NCBI GenBank assembly: GCA_964035795.1
Contig: OZ038324.1
Span: 1,841,779 to 1,905,778 of the forward strand
Source of the DNA: Pterobdella sp. o SKG-2022
Lineage: Eukaryota; Annelida; Clitellata; Hirudinida; Piscicolidae
DNA: 64,000 nucleotides
Direction: 5' to 3'
In this document: positions 26,701 to 37,846 of the stretch, in pieces
How positions within the stretch are numbered: the stretch's first letter is position 1
How the letters are laid out: every line of letters starts with the position of its first letter
Made by a program: the position numbers and the translations under genes
Notes under the pieces: generated by a model
The model's database searches: none
The model's input: the letters and a program-made list of their open reading frames with translations, nothing else
Told to the model about the DNA's origin: nothing

Positions 26701-28675
26701 GTAATGGAGATGCAGGAGACAAAAATGCAGTTGAGCGAGGGGGATCCTTCGGTCAAAGGTTGTTCGTATGGCATGGCTGTTTTGTAATGTTAATTTGTTT
26801 TGAAAAACTACAAGGTGTTAGTTTAATTGCATTAAAATATGACATACAACAAAATAATATAACTGCATTATAAATATGACATACAACACCTTAACAGCAA
26901 CAACAGCGGACACTCGCAGCGTTGTGGAAGGTAGCACCCATGGAGGCGTGGCAAATCCTTCAATCGGTCCTTCTATTGGAGAAATGTCTCTAGCAATGAC
27001 CAATAGCTTGTCAGCTAGTGGAAGCCATCTTGAGAGAGTGGGAGTGATCCAGGAAGATGGAGATGACAGGTTTGAGCTTTTGAGCATTTTCTTATCAAAT
27101 GGGAAATTTTATTACCGACTTATATAAACAGGGATTCAGCCAGCCATAAAGCTATGGCGGGAAGTTGTGTAGTAGAGAGTTTGTCGGGCAGCATTTTAGG
27201 GGGACCTAGTGGCTTTGCCAACAAGCTGGAAGTGAAGGCTGATGTGGTTCCCATTCCAGCTGCCCGCAAAAGGTCCAGTTTCTCAAGCGATTCCAATAAC
27301 CTCAGTATCGAAAACAAGTCAGTCAGCGTCTCGTTTGGTGATAATGTATCCGTTGTCTTCATCGACAACAATAGTTCAGTTGGCAACAACATCTACCACT
27401 CCAACCAATGCACCTCTCTATACAACAACGTCCACAGCAAAAGCAGCTCCAAAAGTATCAACAAACTCGCCAGCCAGACCTGCTCCTTCTCACCCCCCAA
27501 CACACATCCTCCAACTTCTAGCCATACAGAGTAATGCTTTCATTATTTCATTATGTAGAATGTCCAACCCATGCTAGCATGGGAACGGAAGTAGAGATTG
27601 ATAATGAGTTATGTAGAGTTGATGATTTGCTGATCACCATTTCAGAACACACCCGGATCACAGTGCCTACAAAAAATCTCTGGCCGAATACCTAAGTGAC
27701 AACAAAATCAACTACGACAAAAACAACAAAGCTTACTTGCATGAACTTTCGACTAAGCAAACAAACAATGTCACATTTTCCAGACCAAGTTGTTTAATCT
27801 CCCTCAAGTACCCCACCCACAAAACCACCACCACCACTGCAACCACCCTCCGTTCAAGCTTCCAACGATGCAGTTCTCCCACGTCAAGTAGAAGTGTCAG
27901 CTTTAAAACGTCTGATTGCTCGCCTGTCACTGGGTCATCCACGGTGTATATGAGCAGAGACTCAGTTGTCAACGTGTGTAACGCCAGCACTTTCACTACT
28001 GTCAAAACATCCTCCACAATCACTACACACACAAGCAGCAAGAAGCAGAGTATGAGCATGGGTGACAACATTGATGAAGAAAGCAACAAGTTCAGCAACA
28101 GTGTGCACAGCTTGTTGGAGCAGAAGGGCAGCTACCAGCAAGTGAAGCAGCCCCTGGTCAACTCATTCATGGGAGGCAGTGACATCTTTTCCATGGTGAT
28201 GGCCGTCATGAACGAAAAAAACAACATCTCAATGACTGATAACAAGAAACGAGCCGTCTCTTCTTCAACTGTTTCATCTGACATCCAGTCTGGAAATCTT
28301 TTTCCTTCGTCCGATCAAGCTCCTTGCACCAGTTTCGAAGCTGCAGGTGTTCACGATAAACCATTAGTTGCTCATGTTAACGAGAAGATTCCCTTGCCAT
28401 ACCAAATCACCAGACAGTCCACGCACAAACAAGACGCAGAAAAACAAGTCTTAAACAATTGCGGAGATGCAACAAACAACTGCAACAGTTTAACACTCGT
28501 TCAAAATTCTTCTAACTCAATGATTCCATCTCCCAAACCGAGAAGCTCTTTAGAGAAAAGTTGCAAAGTACATAATAAAGTTTATTTCAAGTCTAACGAT
28601 CAGCAGGTCGTCACCATAGCTGTGGATATGCATAATAAACGTGATTTGATGTTGCAAATGGAGGAAGAGTGTTGA
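17703..28675 (+). CDS. RNF19: RNF19-type RBR E3 ubiquitin ligase (dorfin-like)
   Basis: Exons 17703-17999, 18061-18461, 19161-19357, 22734-22875, 24378-24540, 25066-25174, 26600-26758, 26898-27069, 27132-27530 and 27646-28675 join in phase to 1022 residues. RING1 begins at RECPLC (about residue 137). The IBR follows in [12 protein letters not shown] to [19 protein letters not shown]2 has [19 protein letters not shown], whose Cys at about 319 is the expected ubiquitin-thioester residue. Two hydrophobic segments follow ([15 protein letters not shown] and [15 protein letters not shown]), as in RNF19A/B, which are anchored in the ER membrane. The tail keeps NPSIG and SLSASGSH but is longer than in vertebrates and Ser/Asn-rich. 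The ligase takes ubiquitin from its E2 and passes it to substrates. RNF19A versus B cannot be told and may predate the split. Confidence 0.93.
19835..20006 (+). repeat. Dispersed repeat, copy 1 (partner at 35204-35380)
   Basis: The order ATTAGATTATAC-TGCTGTA, then CCCAGTA-CTG-GGT-TACAGCA-TCGG, then TTGGGACAAA-TTTTCATA, then CAACTTGAAA-TATC, then a TT-CAC-TT-GGCAG end is shared with 35204-35380. The copies differ by substitutions and a spacer of about 20 bases. No open frame spans it, so it is a noncoding element such as a SINE or a MITE. Confidence 0.6.
20941..20968 (+). repeat. GATAAG/CTTATC palindrome element, copy 1
   Basis: TATGATAAG is followed after a short spacer by CTTATCGAAAA. The same arrangement recurs at 34610-34633 and, inverted, at 60687-60714. 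Confidence 0.45.
22919..23042. repeat. 40-bp G-rich minisatellite
   Basis: Three copies of a 40-base unit containing GCTAGTGGCAGT-TGGTGTGG and GATGATGGGG lie just after the RING2 exon donor, in RNF19 intron 4. Confidence 0.75.
23560..23690. repeat. GATGAT-rich duplicated microsatellite
   Basis: Two copies of a block with GATTATGAAGATTGTGAGGTT lie within a GAT/GGT microsatellite in RNF19 intron 4. No coding signal beyond the repeat. Confidence 0.6.
25466..25625. repeat. 18-bp minisatellite (TGAATAATAACAATAATA)
   Basis: About seven tandem copies, the later ones varied, in the intron after the 25066-25174 RNF19 exon. Open minus-strand frames across it are repeat artefacts. Confidence 0.75.
26150..26290. 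repeat. Minisatellite of TTATTGTTTTTATTG units
   Basis: Six or so irregular copies of a roughly 20-base unit alternating GTTTGC and GTTAGA, in the RNF19 intron before the 26600 exon. Confidence 0.7.
27565..27600 (-). repeat. CATGCTAGCATG palindrome family, copy 1
   Basis: GTCCAACCCATGCTAGCATG, in RNF19 intron 9, is the reverse complement of the core at 52770-52795. Other diverged copies are at 49820-49845, 50598-50620 and 54215-54245. Confidence 0.5.
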
Positions 28676-28952
28676 CGGAGGGACGCCCATGCACCTTCCA
28701 TCTTTTCCACCACTGGTCCATTTCTCATGTCATTTCTTTCTATAACAACTCTTCCATGTTTCCTCTTCCATCTTTTGTTTCTTTGGAGAATTATATGTTC
28801 ATCTTGCCGAACATTGCTCTTTTGTGTGTAACCTTCATCACTATCAGACATATCTTATGTCAGATCTACTCTCATTTCTGACTCTTCTTCTCTTCTATTT
28901 GTTGCAATTTTAAATTTGATGAATGTCAATGACACTTTCCACTCGATAAAAT

Positions 28953-28958
28953 AATAAA
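28953..28958 (+). terminator. Poly(A) signal of the RNF19 gene
   Basis: AATAAA occurs 278 bases after the RNF19 stop codon and is the first canonical signal on this strand. Confidence 0.5.
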
Positions 28959-29204
28959 GAATTTTATTTTTGTTCCTTTCGATTGATAGTCTGGCTTCTA
29001 AAATGTTCATTCTATTTGATTAACACTGATTTGTATAGCAACTATTTTTTTTTAAATTTTCGAACTTTCTCTTCGAAGTTGGTTTTATTTGACCTTAATT
29101 ATTTTTGATATCGTCTTTCATCAAATAATTTTTTCCAATAACATCCTAAAGCTTTTTATTTAAAATACAGTTTTTTGATTTATAAAACCATTTCAAAGAA
29201 AATT

Positions 29205-29340
29205 TAGTTACACGCCTGACCTCGCTGGGATACCAAAACACCCACAACACAATTTAAAATTACAGCATGAAAGCCATAGAAAATTTTAAAAAGAAAAAAA
29301 AAAGTGCTTTTTTGGTTACACACCTGACCTCACTGGCTCG
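29205..29340. repeat. Imperfect direct duplication
   Basis: Two copies of GGTTACAC-CCTGACCTC-CTGG stand 109 bases apart (29207 and 29316), each followed by dissimilar sequence. Origin unknown. Confidence 0.4.
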
Positions 29341-31739
29341 TGAAGGTCTGAAAAAATTTAGCTTAAATTTTTAGACAAACGATCAGCAAACTCCCTCAAC
29401 TGAAAGCCAAAGCTTTTGAAGATGTTTAATGATCAATTAGTTAATGCTTTGGAAAACATTTATTTGAATCTAAATTATTCATTAAAATTAAAAATTTGAC
29501 TTATAATGATAACAAACTCGACGATAAAGAGAATAAGGTTACTGATAGCTGAGTGTCTTGAACAAATATGCCCTTTAAGAAGCAAATTTTGACTAAAACT
29601 CGGTAAAAAATAAAATCAATGAGAAACATCAGAACATCACGTGCAATAAAAACTTGGATACAACAAAACCATAAATGAATAAATAAAACGGAGGCGAGGA
29701 TTTTGTAGTAGTTCAACTTAAAAAAGACGAGTTAAAATGGCCTAATTTTGATTGAGAGCGCAATGAGGTAAGCAGAGTAATATGTAACTAACGATGACAT
29801 TCATGCCAAATATTAAATTTTCCTAAGCCATTACAAAATTGGTTTGTGTGAAACGGTTGTGTGAATTAAAATAGCTAACGATAAGGAAATAATTTTGAAA
29901 AGGTAGCCGGAATGGACCCGGGTGCGCTCTCAAACATCTTGTGGAAGTTGAGACAACTAATATGCAAATATCACCAAATAAATATATCAACATCAAAGTC
30001 GTCCAACCAAAATCTTGTTATAAAGCTAAGAGTAGAAATTTGATACATAACAACAATGCTAACCTCGCTAATAACTAACAAATAAAACAATAATCCTAAA
30101 CGAAATAATCAACTTGCATAAATACGTGAGTACCAATCGGCTTTTATGAAACTCCTCAAAAATTTTGCACGCATAACACACAAACACAAAGGCGTGGATG
30201 CAAATGGACCAGGTGCCGCATGGGATCACATGGTACATCAAGGTACTACATGAAGAAATGACGAACAACATCACAACAGCACTAAGAACCTCGAAGAAGG
30301 TAAATGCGTCTAAATACGTGTGTGTGCGGAGGTTTAAATGGAATAAGCACTCCTATAACATTAACTGGATGATAATATATACCTACGAAGTTGAATAATT
30401 GATAAGAGGATGAAAATGAAATATAGGATAAATAAAAATGATATTATAAATAATGCAAATAATTAAGAAAATTAAAAAAAAGCCATTTAAAAATAAAAGA
30501 ATAATTGAAAGTGACAAGTAAAAAACAATTAATATTATTTTATAGAAAAAAACAAAAACATTAAAGCTAGAAACGCAAATAGTGATGAAAATATTGAGAT
30601 TAAGTCACAAATCCAATCAAAATAAACTGAAGCCATGAGGAATTGATGCAACTGATTATATTAAATTTTCCTAAGCACTCAAACACATGGGTGAAGTTTA
30701 AAACTACACACAATAGATACTGGTTCAAATTTAACATTTTTATCATTTATGACATGAATTACGATTATATATAAATTTAAAACACTATATAAATGCATAA
30801 ATTAATAAAAAAAAGATGAATATGTAATGAGTTGTGAGATGCTAGCGACCTTAAGCACAGGCACACAGCATAAATCTCATTTAAATTGCTAAGTGATAGC
30901 CCGGTGAATAGCCGGAGTATTGCATTATACCCTCATCACGTGTTATAGTCTTCATGCTACGTCATCAAAATAAGAATGAAGATACAATTTCAGTTATTTG
31001 CATTATTTTAATTATCATTAGCATAATTGTAACTGATAACATCATTTGCATTAACATTATTTCTTATTATTAGTGTTCCTACTTCCAATATCGCCATCCT
31101 CATTCACATCAATAATATTAATATAAACAACAGTCTCACCATCATCATCATCACTACTACCATCATCATCATCTTCATTATTATACACTACTAATCTACA
31201 ATGGCAATGGAAGCTATGTGTAAAGTGGCGTTCATGTTCACCATAAATTTTCCTAAAAGTCAAACAAAAGGTTATTTGATAATTTGAGTTATAAAGAACA
31301 AAGAAATAACATTGAGAAAATATTCTATAACCTGTGATCGAGCTCATCAACACACCAAACAACGAGCAATCATCCCCTAAACCGTATCAATTTCAAACTG
31401 GATATGACTCAACAAGATACTGAAACTAACCAAATATTTAAGCATACATGCCTTTATATACACTTCCATTTATACAACTCCATAGCCACACAAACACAAC
31501 TACACACACCTACATCCACACACGCATGCACACACACACAAATATGGTATATATTACTTTTTCCTATTTGGTCTGAAAATGAATAGTGAAAAATAATAAC
31601 AATGAAATGACATGACTCAGAAGTGGTAACATACATGCAACACGCCACAAATGTCTTAACCGTGGCAACATTATGTATCAAACAATTATCAACATCATTA
31701 TCATAACGGAAACTCCAGCTATCATCGTCGTCTTCATCT

Positions 31740-34700
31740 TCAATAGCACATCTGTGACACCACGCAAAAATTGACACTGCCCTCTTGATACCTTCCTTCC
31801 TTCATTCCTTTCTCCTTCTCCATCTTCTCATCATCCTCCTCCTCTTCAATACACTGTTGAGTTTCATCTTGAAACTGAGAAAGAGGAGAAGAAGGGGAGG
31901 AGGAAGAGTGACCGGACATAGAGTTGGTGGGCGAGGAAGATAAGGACAAGCGTTTGTGTGCCAGTTGGAGGTGTAGCGGGCATGGCTTGTAGAAGGCCTT
32001 GGGACATATCACTTCACCTGTCTTCTCACTGTGAAACAAGATGCCACAACACAGCTTGTACCTGCAGGTGATGAGAGAATTTTATCGATTGCTTATTAAA
32101 TGAAGCATTATAAAAGAAACTCAAATGGTTGGCATTTGTAATTAAAATTAACTCATTGAATATTCAACTTTTGAAGTTTACATGGATCTATGTTTTGATA
32201 TCATCATTCACTAGTCAAGACACAACACCGCCATAATGAGTAAGAGCTTTGAGGTCGGTTTAGAGGAGCACTAAAAAATTGTTATTTCAAATGAAGCTTT
32301 TCTAAACATCAAGTTTCCACCATCGGGTTCAGCTGAATGGATCTGTAGGTGGAAGGCTCCATTCAAAACAAAACTCTGACAGTGTTTCTTAGAATTGGAA
32401 AACTATTCGGCATGTTCCATTAATAATAATGAAACTATTTATATAGCGCCAAGGCAAGCAATTGAGGCGCCCCCGTGTGATATATTGTTGAAAGATAGTC
32501 GATTAGTATAACACAAACGCTCGTCATTATAAAAAAATATTTCCTCATGGAAGAGAAGTGCTTCATCGTAATAGAATTCCCAATAATTCTTTACGTAATC
32601 CCAATACAAACAATAGCGTGAAAATCCTTTAAACCAATATGACATTTGCATTTAAAAGGAATGATCAACAAATAAACAATGAGGCCAAAAGATAACAAAA
32701 GATAATAAATGAGATATAATAATAGGACATTTTAATACTGTGTGGCCTTCACCTTCCACAATCAATCAAGAGTCAATTTGAGACATTTACAATTCAACTG
32801 AAATCCATTTGAGATTTGAAAAATCATTTTTAATTTTTATTCATTTTATTATTCTTTTTATTATGTTTTATTATTATTTCTATTATGTTAGTATCTCTAT
32901 TATTGAGTCATACTATTACTCGTATGAAAAATTTTCTTGATACCGACTCTAGTGATTATATAACGTAAAAGCCTTTCTCAAATTAGCATACCACATGTAA
33001 ACATGCTGCCGAGGTCACTGGGTGCTAGAGGAATGTATATTGGCTGATTATGGATGTTTTGAAATTGAAATTCTTTTATTGTTATCTTCTTGTTTCCATT
33101 TCGAAACATGTTAGATTACATGGATGGATTGGTGTGTGATGTGGATTTAATTGCATATGAATTATTATACGAACAAGACAAAAGTTTGTATTAATTACGG
33201 GAATATTTAAACATGATCATTATGCATGAACATCGAGAGAATAACATGGTTTTATTTCAAACACAAATCTCAAATATCGGCATCAAAACCGCTACCTTAT
33301 GGCTCCTACCCCATCAAAAGAACATATAGGCATACCAGACTATAATGCTTGCTTATGTGGTGTTATGGTGCAGCCTAGAGATATAAATGCGCAATTACAA
33401 ACAAGTTGATTGATGACTTGCAACGAGAATAAACTGTCATCATCCTTAAAACTTTTATTATCATTATCATCATCATCATCCTTATTCTTGACACCATCAT
33501 CATCATCCTTATCCTTGACACCATCATCATCATCCTTATCCTTGACATCATCATCATCATCGACCTCATCATCATCGTCCTTATCATTAACCTCATCATC
33601 ATTCTCATCCTCAAAACCATCATCATCATCCTTCTTATTTTCAACACCATCATCATCATTTTTATTTTTGTATTATCATTATTTATATGAACCTCAGCAT
33701 TATCATGATGATGATCCTGATCATCATCACATCCCCACTATTATCATCGCCATCCAAATCATCATCAGCACCACATCCCAACTATCCTTATCACGGTTCC
33801 AATTGGTATCATTCCACCTATGCGTTCCCCTATCTTATGTTTTTTTAAACCCCCTTCACCTACCCATCTCAATACTATAAAGACAGCATTTCAACTAACG
33901 AATGTACCCAGTCATGAAAGAGACATCAACTGCTGCTATTTACAGATATCCTTCCCAGGCTAAACAAGCCTACTATGACATGGTTCCAAAACAAACGCGG
34001 AGATTCAGTTGATAAGGAAGCTTTTCGTAAGAATTACTTATATTATGAAGCACTCGATGTGAGTTGTGCTTATGAAGAGCTTTATCTTCAAATAAGCCTG
34101 AGTTTGTGTCTAGCACATTAAATATTGGCTAATTTATATCTACTCAAATGACATTTATAGTGTTATATATAACAATATTTATATTTTTATAATAACATTC
34201 TATTATTAGTTATTAAATATTTCAACAACAATGGTAATAATTATTATTATTATCATAAATTCGTCATCAACGCCAACCTCTGATGATTCTCTGTTTACAT
34301 GAATCAAAATAAAAAATATAAATATTCTCCTAATGCTAATAATAATAATAGTAATATTAAAATAAATAACAATAATAATAATAACAACATAAAAATAATA
34401 ATTATTATTATTTATTTCATTGATATTAATCATTCAACGTCTCCCGGCTCATTTGCATAAGGTTAATTATTATAACAAATTGGTGATAAAATGAACAAGA
34501 ACGATGATGTCTGAGCAGGGATACAAACAATGTTTGTTCATCAAAAACATCCTAAGTTGGACTTTATATAGTTTATTCAGATTCATTTGCCTAATTAGGC
34601 TAATGAGTTATGATAAGATTTGCTTATCGAAAACTTCAGATGAATTTTTGGATATAAAATGTATTTAAAATAACGAAAAATGAATGATGAAAATATAATT

Positions 34701-37236
34701 GAAAATGATAATGTGAATAAAAAATATAAAAAGATTATAAATGAAAAAAAAATTGATAAAATAAATAAAATGATATAAATTATATTAAGAAAATGAATGA
34801 AAACAACAACACAATTAACGAACCCCTTAAAGTGAGCTTCCAGGTACTCAGGCAGGTCGATGGAGCCGTGTTGCATGTGTACATCCCCCCACGATAACCC
34901 ATCCGACTGCTCGTATGGGCAAAATGTCATGTGACTCATCAACTGCATCTCACTGGGTTGAACTGTTGGGGTGAGTGGTGGAGAAGTGGTGATGATGATG
35001 ATAGTGATGTAATGCAATGGTGTGATAACAATTAAACCATGCAGGTGGGTGCTGGGTAATGGTAGTGATGATGGTAATAGTGGTGGTGATGATAACGATG
35101 GTGGTGATAATAAATATGTCTATTTAAAGAGTGTAATGATGATGATGATTGTGGTGATGATAATGATTGTATAATGTGGTGCTAACAATAATAATAATAT
35201 CCATATTAGATTATATTGCTGTAGGCATCCCAGTAGCTGGGGTATACAGCACTCGGCTAATGAAAGCCATTTTTTAGTTGGGACAAAGTTTTCATAGAAC
35301 TGCCAGCCCAAGCTAACTCCAACTTGAAACTATCAAATTTCTAGAACCACCGTTCCCACACTTGGGCAGTTTGCCTTGCCGTTGTCAATAAAAAATGATC
35401 CTCTGTCAAGCCAAATGACAACGATACCAGGATATCAGTTTGTCGATACCTGTTACTGAAGTCTACTGTTATCCAGGTTATAACAGGAAAGCAGTCTCAA
35501 ATTGGAGACGCTGTCTTCGGTGCAGTTTAACGTCATGCCCAGAACCAATGGTGATAAAAAAATTATTAATGCCTATTTACAGAGCTTGGTGAAGTGATTG
35601 AGGTTGCTAAGGTGAGAACTATGGTGAAAATCTCTATGGAATGGGTCATATAAGAACATTAATGATGTGCATTTGAGAAGTGACTGATTGTAACAATAAA
35701 TAACTATTATAAAAAACATATGCCAATGAGAAAAATTAAAGCAATATTTCTTGGCAGATAATAATATTTTTAAGATATGTCAACCATTTGATTGCTCCCA
35801 TATGGGGTTTCGGTTGCGCAATTGATTGGTTTCACAGGTCACTAGTCTATTTGGACTATTGCCGGCCCTCGTGGGATCGAACCTGGTATCTTTAGATAAT
35901 TAGTCTAATGCTTAACCACTGAGCTATAGAGGGTGACTTGATTATAATGAAATAATAATTGGTGATGACAGTTGCATTTAAATTGAAATCCATTTGAGAA
36001 ATCTACCACTTAGAAACTTAATTATGCCCCATTATTTCTAAGCATGCTATATAAATATTTACAAAAACTAAATTGGATATAATCAGTAATACTGCTTACA
36101 GAGAGTCCTAAAGATTTTATCTTTGCCTTGTTTCCTCTTCATCTGGTGTTTGGGCTGTGTGAGTGGCAAGGTCATGTATGGTGTTTGATGAATTGTATAT
36201 GGAGTTTGATCATTTGATTAAGCTTAGCTACTTTTAATGTTTTTTGATTGCATAATTTTTCTGAATATTTGTTGATATTTCTAAAAATAATATTTGTGAA
36301 TTTAGTAATTTTTTTTGCATGCTTAACTGAATTTATGAATGTTTATGACATTGTTGTTTTGTAAATAAGTCTAATACAATGATAATGAAGTGCCATGTTT
36401 CATGCAAGGGATATGAAATGTTGACAAAGTTCCATGCTATGGGCATGGCAGTGGAGGTGGAATAATGTAATAACTAAGCTTGGTAATTACTTGTGAATCT
36501 TTTTTGATTTCCTTCAACCCTTTAGCTGTGAGTGTAAATGGTTGAAGTTGATATGAAATCATTTGAAATTTTATTGAATAATTTAGAAAGATAATAATGT
36601 TTAATTAATGTGAAATGAAATTTAATGAAAAATGTAGTTAGTTTAAAAAAAATAAATTTGTTCAAATTCTTGAAAATTACATTCTGAAAATTTTTACATC
36701 TGTGTAATGTTTTTAAGTTTAAATCTGAATTTTCACATAGTGATGAGCAAGTTGAAATGATGATGTAATACCTTGTGTGAAGCTGTTATTTTGTTGTTGA
36801 ATGATGTTTCTTTTCTTCTTTATTTTAGCCATACTCTTGCTGCCTGGCCCACTCCTACAATCCACCACCTTTGACGTTTAACCATGGTAGAACATTAGGT
36901 TTTGAAACAAAAGATAAAGCTTGATATTTGAATGTAATATTTTCTAAAATAATTTCTAAACTATTAGAATTTAAGAATTTTTATTGGAGAATAATGAATT
37001 GATCGATGTTGAAATTTATTTACATATTCAAAAGTTGTTTCCTTCTTTTTCTTACAAAATCTTTTGACCACCAAAACACAAGCATTACAAATGTCGCCTT
37101 TTCGCTGTTTGGGTGGCAACAGGAAACACATCGGGAAGTATTTCTCCCATACATCGCTTTTGGCGAATCTTGAAGTTGAAGATTTACAACGACAAATACA
37201 ACAACCGTTGAGTGATTTGTGCTCGTGACGTCTCAT
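31740..37236 (-). CDS. SINHCAF: SINHCAF/FAM60A-like subunit of the SIN3-HDAC complex
   Basis: Exons, in coding order: 37236-37024, 36868-36737, 36154-36100, 34962-34824 and 32061-31740, in phase, 286 residues (vertebrate protein about 220). The N terminus keeps the family's unusual zinc finger: GCCICRCKSSTSRF, then the second pair in GDICNACVLVVKRF. VVDCRSGPGSKS and the C-terminal KLCCGILFHSEKTGEV and FYKPCP also match the family. The protein is a nuclear subunit that helps SIN3-HDAC repress transcription. Exons 3 and 4 encode a middle part with no match I recall (SEMQLMSHMTFCPYEQSDG); exon 3 rests mainly on splice phase. The C terminus adds a Ser run and an acidic stretch. The ATG directly follows a TTTCAG acceptor, so a 5' exon, perhaps coding, may exist upstream. 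Confidence 0.85.
33440..33660. repeat. CAT/CTC microsatellite
   Basis: Runs of CATCATCATC alternate with CCTTATCCTTGACAC units for 220 bases. The open frames on both strands (Ser-rich and Met-rich) are repeat artefacts. Confidence 0.8.
34610..34633 (+). repeat. GATAAG/CTTATC palindrome element, copy 2
   Basis: TATGATAAGATTTGCTTATC is followed by GAAAA, as in the copy at 20941. Confidence 0.45.
35204..35380 (+). repeat. Dispersed repeat, copy 2 (partner at 19835-20006)
   Basis: Shares TTAGATTATA-TGCTGTA, CCCAGTA-CTGGGGTATACAGCA and TTGGGACAAAGTTTTCATA with copy 1 and is the longer, better kept copy. It may extend to about 35545. It lies in the SINHCAF intron between the 34962 and 36100 exon borders. 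Confidence 0.6.
35808..35935 (-). repeat. tRNA-derived SINE, better preserved copy
   Basis: On the minus strand the sequence starts CCCTCTATAGCTCAGTGG (A box), passes a perfectly paired 5-bp anticodon stem with AAT in the loop, and has B-box GGTTCGATCCC. Five acceptor pairs (CCCTC with GAGGG) form, but the T stem is poor. An unrelated 3' part follows. The core matches the copy at 8366, so this is a SINE and not a working tRNA gene. Confidence 0.6.
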
Positions 37237-37846
37237 CTGAAACAAATTCACTAAAATTATTGTTGGTATTTCTTAAATGACACAAATGCAGTGTATGACG
37301 ATGGTCGGTCGAGTAACGTTTTACGACCGGTAAAAATATGCTTATAAAACAAATAACTTTCGATTTTTTGTACAGATCTTGAATGATTAATCAATTTTAA
37401 AAAATATTTTTGTTTAATAAAAGTTTAAAAATAAAATTTTGAGCAATAACCTGTGGCGTAATTTCTTCGAATGATGAACAATTCTTACATTACGAACAAT
37501 GAGTTAGACAGATTTTCTAGAAGACAAAAATATTTTTTCTTTAGTAAAAAATATTTTATAATATTTTTTATTGATGATTTTTAATTTTTTTTACAAAATA
37601 TGTATTAAAAAACATAATTCATAAAAACTATATTCATTTTTGAAGCGCAAATTTTTATAAGTACATGATTTTAGATTTCAGTTATCATATAAATAATGTA
37701 CTATGAACAAAAAAGAAGTTTTATTAAAAGCGATGCTTTTTCTAGATAGCTTTTTACAATTTTTTATTGAAATTCCAAAAATATTTTTATATCGCTTCAT
37801 TTTGAGTAATGGAAAGTTAAGTCAAAAATAAATACTTAAAAAACTG
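37237..37846. other. Intergenic region, SINHCAF 5' side and homeobox 3' side
   Basis: Very AT-rich, no exon seen. A SINHCAF 5' exon and promoter are expected here but were not identified. Confidence 0.45.
37720..37725 (-). terminator. Possible poly(A) signal of the homeobox gene
   Basis: TTTATT reads AATAAA on the minus strand, about 120 bases past the homeobox stop codon. Confidence 0.4.

Larger units (their letters stand above)
28676..31739. other. Intergenic region between convergent RNF19 and SINHCAF genes
   Basis: Starts with the RNF19 3' UTR. An imperfect direct duplication with TTACACGCCTGACCTCGCTGG lies at 29207-29227 and 29316-29336. A CA microsatellite is at 31495-31542 and a CATCAT tract at 31140-31175. 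An open stretch at 30198-30300 ends at a plausible donor but has no recognisable partner exons. No gene is called. Confidence 0.45.
32062..34823. other. SINHCAF last intron
   Basis: This 2.8 kb intron holds no exon. It contains a TTTATATAGCGCC fragment at 32440-32455 (similar to 59692 and 63436), a CATCAT microsatellite at 33440-33660, AAT repeats at 34210-34420 and a GATAAG/CTTATC palindrome at 34610. Confidence 0.5.

Noticed and set aside
30198..30300. Open plus-strand stretch starting MQMDQVPHGITW and ending at a GTAAAT donor
   Set aside because: Codon use looks plausible, but no partner exon or family is recognisable; could be a relic.
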